Source of the DNA: Bacteroidaceae bacterium
GTDB taxonomy: Bacteria > Bacteroidota > Bacteroidia > Bacteroidales > Bacteroidaceae
Assembly (NCBI GenBank): GCA_017416805.1
Contig: JAFQBB010000038.1
Span: 1-64,000 of the forward strand
Direction: 5' to 3'
DNA: 64,000 nt
Part shown: in pieces, positions 25,001 to 31,938 of the stretch
How the letters are laid out: each line of letters opens with the position of its first letter
Numbering within the stretch: the stretch's first letter is position 1
The notes under the pieces: generated by a model
Told to the model about the DNA's origin: nothing
Database searches by the model: none
Seen by the model: only the letters and a program-made list of their open reading frames with translations
Position numbers and translations under genes: made by a program

Positions 25001-25326
25001 TTCCTCTTCCTGAGTGGAAAAAGGTTTGGTTACACCATACACGTCTCTATCACCAAAAGTCGGAAGAACTGAACGGAAGCGCCTTCCGCATCCCCCGCCT
25101 GCCCGCCTATGCCGCATACCATGGCTACAATCCCCAAGCCGCAGAAGAGGCTTGGAGACTCCTGCTCCGTCGCGACTATCCCGACACGGTTCCTGCATTG
25201 GAAATGAACACTGTGCCACGCCCAGAAGCCCTCAGCCCCCTATTGGAAAATCCGGGAATCAGCACCAATGCAGTGGCCACTTGGAGCCTTGATGCCATCT
25301 ACCTGCAGGAAGTCTGGCCGAAGTAA
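22048..25326 (+). CDS. PL26-like rhamnogalacturonan exolyase (PcRGLX/YetA family)
   Basis: 1092 residues from MKRKIYRLLALY; the signal peptide ends near KAMAQ. The N-terminal ~220 residues look like a concanavalin-type domain (WYHIRLESMNGRVTYTINGERLVDF). Then the PcRGLX/YetA beta-barrel appears (NTWGVPFEQGYVQPDS, LAYWPDGSVKWG), followed by an (alpha/alpha) helical region with WYGFWDYGDVMHAYD and WDNTELASNMWLWYMYLRTG. These match the fungal exolyase and B. subtilis YetA group. It would release disaccharides from RG-I ends. It forms a probable operon with the GH105 at 25438, although that gene also has its own promoter. A low-complexity stretch at 340-365 is odd. Confidence 0.75.
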   Translation: MKRKIYRLLALYICLCAPVLKAMAQEMVSGLDQRNFKKFWMIESESPDYRVAHLDDTLEIVSPKGLTLWRKEKMTGNVVIEYDACVMDEGRPEDRVSDLNCFWMASDPKYPDNLKKRMAWRNGIFANSYSLQLYYVGFGGNHNTTTRFRRYDGDEVAISDKEKRPAILKEYTDEAHLLKPNKWYHIRLESMNGRVTYTINGERLVDFRDARPLNEGWFGFRTTLSRTRIANFHYSCTPIEKQPRHISLRWIGDTPQTETPNTWGVPFEQGYVQPDSRFSLTAKESTLAHDFWPLAYWPDGSVKWGAFATVVPGGTDSLRLSIDFKKKNNRKKGDQSPSSHIIYNSQFIINTGPLTAHISREGGCLFDSLIYKGTKVAGKARLICQTREKFFSNGGEETFRQRNFESQIKACDIERSDRVRTVVKVEGMHTDGKREWLPFVVRLYFYQGSEQVKMVHTLLYDGDAEKDFISGLGVQFDVPLRDEAYNRHVAFTNTEGGVWSESVQPLVGRRVLSIDRQDMLPLQMEGQRIPSPEAFDRRGQTLISEWAAWDGYRLSQLTADAFSIRKRATNDSPWIGTLSDHRGSGLAFIGDTQGGLAACLQEFWQSYPSTLEINGARSSMAQMTLWLWSPEADAMDLRHYDKVAHGLNSSYEDVQEGLSTPYGIGRTTTLSLIPYIYKGKEEMSRLSETITTEHQLACTPQYLHDRRAFGVWSLPKYDTPLAQQIEKRLNDYIHYYQQAIEGHKWYGFWDYGDVMHAYDPARHSWRYDVGGFAWDNTELASNMWLWYMYLRTGRADIWQMAKAMSRHTGEVDVYHFGPHAGLGSRHNVSHWGCGAKEARISQAAWNRFYYYLTGDERTGDLMTEVKDAEQKLYTLDPMRLAQPREKYPCTAPARLRIGPDWLAYAGNWMTQWERTGDTKYRDMIVAGMKSIAALPHGIFTGPKALGFDPATGIITHEGDTTLQNTNHLLSLMGGFEIVNEMNEMIPLPEWKKVWLHHTRLYHQKSEELNGSAFRIPRLPAYAAYHGYNPQAAEEAWRLLLRRDYPDTVPALEMNTVPRPEALSPLLENPGISTNAVATWSLDAIYLQEVWPK

Positions 25327-25338
25327 AGAGCTTTTTTC

Positions 25339-25370
25339 TTTGTCTAATCAACAAATTATCCCTATCTTTG
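25339..25370 (+). promoter_or_regulatory. Complete promoter: TTTG (-33) and TATCTTTG (-7)
   Basis: TTTG at 25339-25342 and TATCTTTG at 25363-25370 with a 20-bp spacer, 67 bp before the GH105 ATG at 25438. Confidence 0.65.
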
Positions 25371-25437
25371 CGCCTACCAAAGAAAAAGTATATACGATAA
25401 AACTAATTAACCATAAACCTATTTTAGAAAAGAACTA

Positions 25438-26571
25438 ATGAAGAAGATGTTTTTTGCCGCCCTGCTTTTTGTATTTGCAGGCATCTGTGCCGTACAAGCA
25501 CAAGAACTCCCCGACAAGAAAGCTACGTTGCAGACATTGCTCAATGTCAACAAGTACTTCATGCGCAAGAATCCTGACCCAGGATGCCCTACCTTCGTAC
25601 GTAACAAAATGCGTCCCAGCCACTTGTGGACACGCGGTGTCTATTACGAAGGAGTGATGGCACTCTACAGCATTTATCCTCAAGAGGAACTTTTTGACTA
25701 CACCTACCAATGGGGTGAAGCCCACAAGTGGATTATCCGCAACGGCAGCCAAAGCCGCGATGCCGACGACCAGTGCTGCGGACAGACCTTCATCGACATG
25801 TACCGCCTCACCGGCGACCGCCGCATGATACGTAGCATCGATGCCTGTCTGAATATGCTCATCAACACTCCGCAAGTGAACGACTGGTGGTGGATTGATG
25901 CCGTACAGATGGCTATGCCTATCTTTGCCAAGATGGGTGTGGAGAAAGGCAACGACCAACGCTATTTCGACAAGATGTGGGACATGTATGAATATACCCG
26001 CAACCAGCATGGCGAGAATGGCATGTACAACCCTAAAGACGGACTCTGGTGGCGCGACCATGACTTCGATCCTCCCTACAAGGAGCCTAATGGAGAAGAT
26101 TGCTACTGGTCACGCGGAAATGGTTGGGTATATGCCGCTCTTGTACGCGTACTCGATGAAATCCCTGCTGATGAAAAGCACCGTGCAGACTATATTGCCG
26201 ATTTCAAAGCTATGAGCAAGGCTCTGAAAGCTTGCCAACGTCCCGACGGATATTGGAATGTAAGCCTCCACGACGAAAGCAACTTCGGTGGTAAAGAAGC
26301 CACAGGAACTTCACTCTTCGTTTACGGTATGGCATGGGGTGTACGCAACGGTATTCTTGACCGCGACGAATACCTCCCCATCCTCCTCAAGGCATGGAAC
26401 GCCATGGTGAAGGAGTGCGTACACAAGAACGGTTTCCTCGGCTATGTACAAGGTACAGGTAAAGAGCCTAAGGACAGCCAGCCCGTGACACACACCAGCG
26501 TACCCGACTTCGAGGACTACGGCATCGGTTGCTTCCTCCTCGCCGGTACTGAGGTATATAAATTGAAGTAA
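25438..26571 (+). CDS. GH105 unsaturated rhamnogalacturonyl hydrolase, secreted
   Basis: 377 residues. The signal peptide is MKKMFFAALLFVFAGICAVQA. The family text is strong: HLWTRGVYYEGVMALYSIYP, a WIDAVQMAMPIFAKMG block with the catalytic Asp, DCYWSRGNGWVYAALVRVLDEIP and EATGTSLFVYGMAWG. It is the standard length for YteR-type enzymes, which remove the unsaturated GalA made by PL11/PL26. It lies 111 bp after the PL26 gene. No lipobox, so it is probably periplasmic, unlike the anchored enzyme at 14223. Confidence 0.93.
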   Translation: MKKMFFAALLFVFAGICAVQAQELPDKKATLQTLLNVNKYFMRKNPDPGCPTFVRNKMRPSHLWTRGVYYEGVMALYSIYPQEELFDYTYQWGEAHKWIIRNGSQSRDADDQCCGQTFIDMYRLTGDRRMIRSIDACLNMLINTPQVNDWWWIDAVQMAMPIFAKMGVEKGNDQRYFDKMWDMYEYTRNQHGENGMYNPKDGLWWRDHDFDPPYKEPNGEDCYWSRGNGWVYAALVRVLDEIPADEKHRADYIADFKAMSKALKACQRPDGYWNVSLHDESNFGGKEATGTSLFVYGMAWGVRNGILDRDEYLPILLKAWNAMVKECVHKNGFLGYVQGTGKEPKDSQPVTHTSVPDFEDYGIGCFLLAGTEVYKLK

Positions 26572-26627
26572 GATTCTTGCCTTTATTCAAAGCAAGAAAA
26601 ACAGACACAACAAGTCCCCTTAGAAAT

Positions 26628-26760
26628 GAACTATAAGCGGCTTGATAAGTGAACTATTATTCACTTATCAAGCCGCTTATAGTTCATTTACCAAGCCGTA
26701 AATAGTTCACTTAGGGTAGCCGTAAGTAGTTCACTTGGGTAAGCCGCAAGTAATTCATTT
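26628..26760. repeat. Tandem dyad array, 23-24-bp units, led by a perfect 26-bp palindrome
   Basis: Arms 26628-26653 and 26660-26685 are perfect complements around a 6-nt loop. Units then continue at TTC positions 26660, 26683, 26706, 26730 and 26754. Three successive units are ATTTA-N8-TAAAT, ACTTA-N9-TAAGT and ACTTG-N9-CAAGT: arms change together. It lies between convergent 3' ends of GH105 and the DUF2461 gene. Confidence 0.85.
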
Positions 26761-26819
26761 GACATTCTATAAACTGCTCATTCTGAGAGGTATCAATAGC
26801 CGCTTTCTCATAAGACTTC

Positions 26820-27497
26820 TTACCCTTCTCTTGAGTAGGCTATACTTCTATTGAGATATTGCAAGAACGGGTATGTCAATCTGAAAAGTCCAGCTACACG
26901 TTGGGGCAGATTCTCTGAGAGGAAAAACAGGTCATCAGGAATATGACAAAGGCAGAACTTCTTCAAACGGATATATTCCTCGTAAGGAGTTCCTTCGGGA
27001 AATCCCTTAGGATTCCGTTTCAAACTTCCATCACAATCAAGGCAGAAATAAGGAGCTGCCTGCTGTAGCGTCTGTTCAAAATCACCCTGCCCATAGGCTA
27101 TATCCTCGCGCAGGATACGGAGCGCTTCAGGAGTGCAGCAATAGTCTCCCACAGCCAACATGTGATTGTCCGGATAACCTTCTCCACCGGTAGCGACATG
27201 AAAATAATAGCCCGAGAATCCCGATTTCTTTCCTCCTGGAGCGATGAAAGCTCCAAAGTGAGTCTTATAAGGACTTTTATCTTCCGAGAAACGCACATCA
27301 CGATAAATACGATACGTGCAATCCTTGGCTGTAAGTCCAGCAACTGAAGGGTCAAAAGTAGAAATCTCACTTATCAACTCATCCACAAGCCGTTGGAACT
27401 TTCCCTGCACATAAAGATACTGCCCCTTATGGGCATTGAACCACGTACGGTCATTATTCTGCTTCAGCTCGCGAAGAAATGCAATAACATCTTTCAT
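26820..27497 (-). CDS. DUF2461 family protein
   Basis: 225 residues, cytoplasmic. Family marks: FLRELKQNNDRTWFNAHKGQY, YRIYRDVRFSEDKSPYKTHFGAF, and GYYFHVATGGEGY. Biochemical role unknown; the family is widespread in Bacteroidetes and other bacteria. Single gene with its own promoter at 27526. Confidence 0.9.
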   Translation of the reverse strand: MKDVIAFLRELKQNNDRTWFNAHKGQYLYVQGKFQRLVDELISEISTFDPSVAGLTAKDCTYRIYRDVRFSEDKSPYKTHFGAFIAPGGKKSGFSGYYFHVATGGEGYPDNHMLAVGDYCCTPEALRILREDIAYGQGDFEQTLQQAAPYFCLDCDGSLKRNPKGFPEGTPYEEYIRLKKFCLCHIPDDLFFLSENLPQRVAGLFRLTYPFLQYLNRSIAYSREG

Positions 27498-27525
27498 AAC
27501 TCTACATCTATTGGATTATTGGTGG

Positions 27526-27533
27526 CAAAGGTA
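27526..27533 (-). promoter_or_regulatory. -7 promoter element (TACCTTTG) for the DUF2461 gene
   Basis: Perfect TAnnTTTG on the minus strand, 28 bp before the start. Confidence 0.55.
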
Positions 27534-27566
27534 GCACTTTTTAATTGTTGAACCTTCCTAAAACAG

Positions 27567-27600
27567 AAAAAAAAGGCCGTCCCAACTCTTTGAGACGACC
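27567..27600 (-). terminator. Terminator of the lectin-like gene and PUL
   Basis: Minus-strand hairpin GGTCGTCTCA/TGGGACGGCC at 27575-27600 (G-U pairs at two positions), followed by eight Us at 27567-27574. It lies 31 bp beyond the stop at 27632. Confidence 0.85.
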
Positions 27601-27631
27601 CTTTCACGAGAAAAAAATAATTACTAACTAT

Positions 27632-30055
27632 TTACTTAACCAAAATCTTTTTACCTTTCAATATGTAGATGCCACCCTTCTTGAGAGCCGTTACACGACG
27701 TCCCATAAGGTCGTAGTAGATAGCCTCAGCCTCTTCAGCCTGATACTGATTCAACTGAATACCTTCACCCGGTTTCTCACCCACTTCACCATCTTCAGGA
27801 TAATAGATAGGCTCCTGTCCGGGCAGGAATGAGAAGGTATATTTCTCGGGTGCAACCCATGATGAATCCTTGGCAAGGTGATCTTCCTTGGTTGTGCGGA
27901 AGTATCCGCTGAATGCATCTACTACAGGAATACTGTCGCGTACCATGCAGATGTTTCCTTCAGTGTCAAGTCCCAAGGTATAGTACTCGTAGCGAGCCTT
28001 GCTGTCGGTCACCTTTGTTCTGCCAGACACTCCATAGAGTTGTGTGCTGTGAACATCGAAGTTAGAAGTAGCCGATGCAGTTGCAGGTACGGGGTTGAAA
28101 GCTACACCGCTCTTAGCCTTGATAAGTACCGGAGTAGCAACGGGCACTACACCGTCCTGAATGAGGGTCAAGTTGATAACACCATTATTTACTGTATCTT
28201 CCTCAACAGTATAAGCCTGCACCTCGATTGGCAACTCTACGCTGTCGGTAGGATTGTAGTAAACGCTCCATCCCTTCAAGTCGGCCGATGTAGTCATCTT
28301 AGTATCGTAAATGGTGATGTAGTTCAAACGAGGACCTGTATTGGCTGTCTTTCCAGTCTCGAAAAGGAAGTCACCGTCCTTCTCCACACGGAATTCGAAG
28401 TATCCGTTAGCTGCATGGAAGTTGTCAGCAACAGCCACATCGTTCATGGCTACAGGTGCCATGTTGGTTCCATAAATCTCAATCATTTGTCCCTTCTTCA
28501 GGCCGCAAACACCTACATAACCGTTTTCATAGAGGCAACGCAAAGCACTGCTGTTGAAGGTCCATCCGTGTTGAGTGTTTCCGTGAGTATATGCAATGTC
28601 CACCAATCCAATACGTGTTTCGGGCAATACAATATTCTCGCCAGTAATGGTATCCAGACCTACAACAATTTCCTGTACGTCGTAAGTCAAAGTGTCATTA
28701 ATCTGCTGTGAGAAAAGAACCTCACCAAATCCAGTATAACCAGAGTAGCCATCGATGGTCATGTAGGTAGCCACCTCAATGCGGTCGGCAGCCATGCGGC
28801 TGTAAGGAGCAAGAGCTGTTCCTGTAAGCGTGTCAGAATTTACATAACCAATAGCCTCGGCATAAGCTGTGAATTTTTGACCAACGGGGACAGTGATAGT
28901 AGTATTGTTCACCACTTCCTTTGTTTCTCCACCCATAGTCCAAATGATAAGAGCATCGGGGTTGCAAAGAATACTTGAAGTAGTTGTACTCAATGTAGCT
29001 GTATATGATTGGGTTGCGGGGTCAAACACTGGACTCTTGATAGTTACGGGATTCAAGGCTATTTCTGTACCGGCATCAAACTTCAACGTATCGCTCTCGG
29101 CAGAAACAGAACCCTTTGTAGCACGAACAAGCAGTTTCACATTGTTGGCAATGGTGATAGGTCTGCTTCCGTATGCAATCCAGTCAGAGAAGGGTTCGTA
29201 ATAAGCCGTATCGTTCACTTCGTCATATACACGGTTACTGATAATGTAGTCAAGAGTCACACCCGGTGTTACACAAGCAAGGGTAATATCACGCTCAGTA
29301 CCATAAACGAACGAAATCTCTGCCGTTGGAACTTCTACATGTTCGAGAGAAACCACCTTATAGACATTCAAATTATCAAGTTGAATCTTACCTCCATTCG
29401 TACCCGGATGAACCTGTATCTGGCGGAACAATCCAACAGAGTCCATTTGGATATCATAAGTTTTGTTGAAAGCCTCGACTGAGCTGTTTTTATCAGTAAT
29501 GGTAAAGGTCGCTTTTTCACCTTCTACTGCCAACTCATAATGATAGTACAAAGCAGGATCGATGACTACAGTTCCCAAAGTATCATACTTTGCATTAGCA
29601 TAACTATACAACACATTGTACACCGAATCATTGGCAGCAATCTGACGGAGTACAACATAACTGGTTGTATTTTTCGGAAGGTTATTGTTTTTGGTTCCTC
29701 CTTTTGTTCCCATCAAAAAGAAACCACCATAATTCTTTTTCTTGTCATACTCCAATAGCATGTCAAATTCCACTCCCCAATTCTCAATTCCACCTAATTC
29801 TTCATCCAAACTTTTCCAAGCTTTAAAAGATGGACGGGGATTCGAAGCATGCTTATTTACCACCTGAAGGAATTTGTTGCCGGTAGCTTCCTCCGTTTCC
29901 ACGGTTACAGTTGTGGTATAAGTATTCCATCCATGATTGTCCGAGGCCATCGTCTCGTAATCCTCAGTAAGCACACTTTGCTTAATGGTTGTTTGCGCCA
30001 TCGCCCCCATTCCCATCAAAAGGGCAAGAGCTGAAGTCAATGTAATTTTTCTCAT
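27632..30055 (-). CDS. Secreted lectin-like multidomain protein with C-terminal sorting-type tag
   Basis: 807 residues. The signal peptide ends near GAMAQ (about 21). The N-terminal ~210 residues look like a concanavalin-type sandwich (WGVEFDMLLEYDKKKNYGGFFLMG; YHYELAVEGEKATFTITD). Then come two chitobiase-C-like modules (about 245-400) and a further beta-rich region to about 720. The last 30 residues read YDLMGRRVTALKKGGIYILKGKK, the form of a type-A sorting tag. No catalytic motif is visible, so it is probably a binding protein for the same glycan as the upstream Sus genes. It has its own promoter (30167) and a strong terminator. Confidence 0.7.
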   Translation of the reverse strand: MRKITLTSALALLMGMGAMAQTTIKQSVLTEDYETMASDNHGWNTYTTTVTVETEEATGNKFLQVVNKHASNPRPSFKAWKSLDEELGGIENWGVEFDMLLEYDKKKNYGGFFLMGTKGGTKNNNLPKNTTSYVVLRQIAANDSVYNVLYSYANAKYDTLGTVVIDPALYYHYELAVEGEKATFTITDKNSSVEAFNKTYDIQMDSVGLFRQIQVHPGTNGGKIQLDNLNVYKVVSLEHVEVPTAEISFVYGTERDITLACVTPGVTLDYIISNRVYDEVNDTAYYEPFSDWIAYGSRPITIANNVKLLVRATKGSVSAESDTLKFDAGTEIALNPVTIKSPVFDPATQSYTATLSTTTSSILCNPDALIIWTMGGETKEVVNNTTITVPVGQKFTAYAEAIGYVNSDTLTGTALAPYSRMAADRIEVATYMTIDGYSGYTGFGEVLFSQQINDTLTYDVQEIVVGLDTITGENIVLPETRIGLVDIAYTHGNTQHGWTFNSSALRCLYENGYVGVCGLKKGQMIEIYGTNMAPVAMNDVAVADNFHAANGYFEFRVEKDGDFLFETGKTANTGPRLNYITIYDTKMTTSADLKGWSVYYNPTDSVELPIEVQAYTVEEDTVNNGVINLTLIQDGVVPVATPVLIKAKSGVAFNPVPATASATSNFDVHSTQLYGVSGRTKVTDSKARYEYYTLGLDTEGNICMVRDSIPVVDAFSGYFRTTKEDHLAKDSSWVAPEKYTFSFLPGQEPIYYPEDGEVGEKPGEGIQLNQYQAEEAEAIYYDLMGRRVTALKKGGIYILKGKKILVK

Positions 30056-30117
30056 ACGCTTTAAGTTTTTAGATTATAATTATTGTTCTTAATTTATCTG
30101 GTTTCGGGGTAGGGTGT

Positions 30118-30136
30118 GGGGCAAGCCTCTTGCCCC
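30118..30136 (-). other. Small hairpin in the 5' leader of the lectin-like gene
   Basis: An 8-bp stem (GGGGCAAG/CTTGCCCC) with a 3-nt loop lies between the promoter at 30167 and the ATG at 30055. It could be the PUL terminator or a leader structure; there is no clear U-run. Confidence 0.45.
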
Positions 30137-30166
30137 TCACCCACTCCATTTTCATTATTCTGTCGG

Positions 30167-30174
30167 CAAAGGTA
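30167..30174 (-). promoter_or_regulatory. -7 promoter element (TACCTTTG) for the lectin-like gene
   Basis: Perfect TAnnTTTG on the minus strand in the 190-bp gap, giving a leader of about 105 nt. Confidence 0.5.
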
Positions 30175-30246
30175 GGCGGTTTTCCCTATACTCTCCTTGT
30201 ACTTTTTATCGTAATATATGGACATTTTTTATCTATCACCCCTCTT

Positions 30247-31926
30247 TTAGTGCACGGATGACTTCTTTTTCAAATCCCAAGGTACAAAATAGCCTCCATC
30301 CAAGATGCGCTGACGCACGGTATTCTGCTGAGCCATCGGATATTTGGGACAAACAAAATCAGCGATAATGGAATAGTCTCCATATCGGCGTGCTACACGC
30401 AACATGGCCTCGTACGTCTTACCCTCGCCCGGTTGTTCAAGGGTACGCTCACGCAGCATCAGTGTGTCGTTGCGGAGCAATGTATCCATGATTTGCACCT
30501 CTGAGTATATCTCGGTATTTTTAAAGAATGAAAATCTGAGGCTGTCCAGTCCCGCATTGCCTCGGATACCCGTATCGGGATATACGCGGCTTCCACGTAA
30601 CGGCTTGGTTGTCCACTCATTGAACAACGGATGGTAAAGTACTCCATCATTCAAGAACTTGGCATTGATACCATTATTGATAAGCGATGAAGATACCTCC
30701 GGCTGCTGTAGCTGGTTGAATGCCTCGGCCAACATGAAGTAAAGATCTACGCTGCGATAGAGGTAGATGTGTACATCATCCTGCAACGGATTGCTGCGGG
30801 CCGAACCACTCAAACGGCGGTATTTGTGGAAATAGAGTTGTCCGTCGCGTTCACCTATAAAGTTGGTGTACCGGCGATCCACTTTATCATCTGCACGAGG
30901 ATTGAATTTATAATCGCTATAACGGGATGCCCCCACTACGGAGGGACGCAACATATAGTCGTTGTAGAAATGCTGAATCAGGTAGTTGCGCTGTCCGTTG
31001 GCATAATCATAGGTTATGACATCCACTGCAGTCAGAGAGTTTGGTGTTGTAGCGTCAAAGAACTTGGAATAGTTACTCCCATAACTTCCTGCACAGAGCC
31101 AAGTCACCGAGCCGCTACGCAATTCTGTTGTTATCAACACCTCGTTCATGGCCGGCAGAATCAGGTCTATCACCTTCTGGTACTCGCCACGCCACAAAGC
31201 AATATCGGCAGCCAATACAAAGTAGTCGGGTACCATCTTGTTCCAGTAATAATAGTCTCCGGCCGTGGCATCAGCAGCGTTCACACTAAGTATCCATTCC
31301 GCCCAATCCATTGTGTGGGTTCCATCCACTCCGTCATATCCATTTTCAAGCAATAGGGCACAGCACGCAAGCGTTTCATCCAAGTCGAGTGTTTCGTATG
31401 ATGCAATGTCCTGCAATGTCAGCATGGGGTCGTCAAACCAAACCACCTGCCCATAAATTTTGGCCATGGTGAAGTAGGTCCAAGCCTTCAGGCGGACAAT
31501 ACACGAAATAAGACCCTGATAGTGGTCCTCATCAATAGCCTCTTCGTGTGCATCCTTGTACGCCTTTGCCTTTGCCAAATAATCGTTGCAAGCTATTATC
31601 AAGTCGTAGTATTTGGCCGGATCGGCATAAGAGTTCCCCGCCAAGTCCGGTTCGTAGTTGTAAATAGCCACCAGTTCGTCGTTGTTTCCCGTAGGCTCCA
31701 ACAGTTCGGCACGTGTGTCGGTCAGGTAAATGGCCTTATCGCCAACATCCTGCAATTTGTTGATAACTCCCAAGTAGCCCGAATACAACTCGCTTTGCTC
31801 CTTGATGTAGTTGTCTCCATCAAGCACCGTTGCGTTGTCAGGTTCGAAATAGTCGTCGCACGAGGTTACGGCCAGAGCTGTCATGCAGCAAAGACCCCAA
31901 CGAATGATATTCTTTACTTTTTTCAT
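30247..31926 (-). CDS. SusD/RagB-family glycan-binding lipoprotein (second pair)
   Basis: 559 residues. The lipoprotein signal ends at TSC (Cys23). SusD features include the N-terminal EPDNATVLDGDN region, ACNDYLAKAKAYKDAHEE, TPR-like helices (RLKAWTYFTMAKIYGQVVWFD) and the terminal AQQNTVRQRILDGGYFVPWDLKKK segment. It forms the lid on the SusC barrel and binds glycan at the cell surface. It starts 12 bp after the SusC gene at 31939. Confidence 0.92.
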   Translation of the reverse strand: MKKVKNIIRWGLCCMTALAVTSCDDYFEPDNATVLDGDNYIKEQSELYSGYLGVINKLQDVGDKAIYLTDTRAELLEPTGNNDELVAIYNYEPDLAGNSYADPAKYYDLIIACNDYLAKAKAYKDAHEEAIDEDHYQGLISCIVRLKAWTYFTMAKIYGQVVWFDDPMLTLQDIASYETLDLDETLACCALLLENGYDGVDGTHTMDWAEWILSVNAADATAGDYYYWNKMVPDYFVLAADIALWRGEYQKVIDLILPAMNEVLITTELRSGSVTWLCAGSYGSNYSKFFDATTPNSLTAVDVITYDYANGQRNYLIQHFYNDYMLRPSVVGASRYSDYKFNPRADDKVDRRYTNFIGERDGQLYFHKYRRLSGSARSNPLQDDVHIYLYRSVDLYFMLAEAFNQLQQPEVSSSLINNGINAKFLNDGVLYHPLFNEWTTKPLRGSRVYPDTGIRGNAGLDSLRFSFFKNTEIYSEVQIMDTLLRNDTLMLRERTLEQPGEGKTYEAMLRVARRYGDYSIIADFVCPKYPMAQQNTVRQRILDGGYFVPWDLKKKSSVH

Positions 31927-31938
31927 ATATCTCTGAGA

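Noticed and set aside
26628-26760. CRISPR-like tandem repeats
   Set aside because: Units are contiguous and palindromic with no unique spacers, and no cas genes are present.
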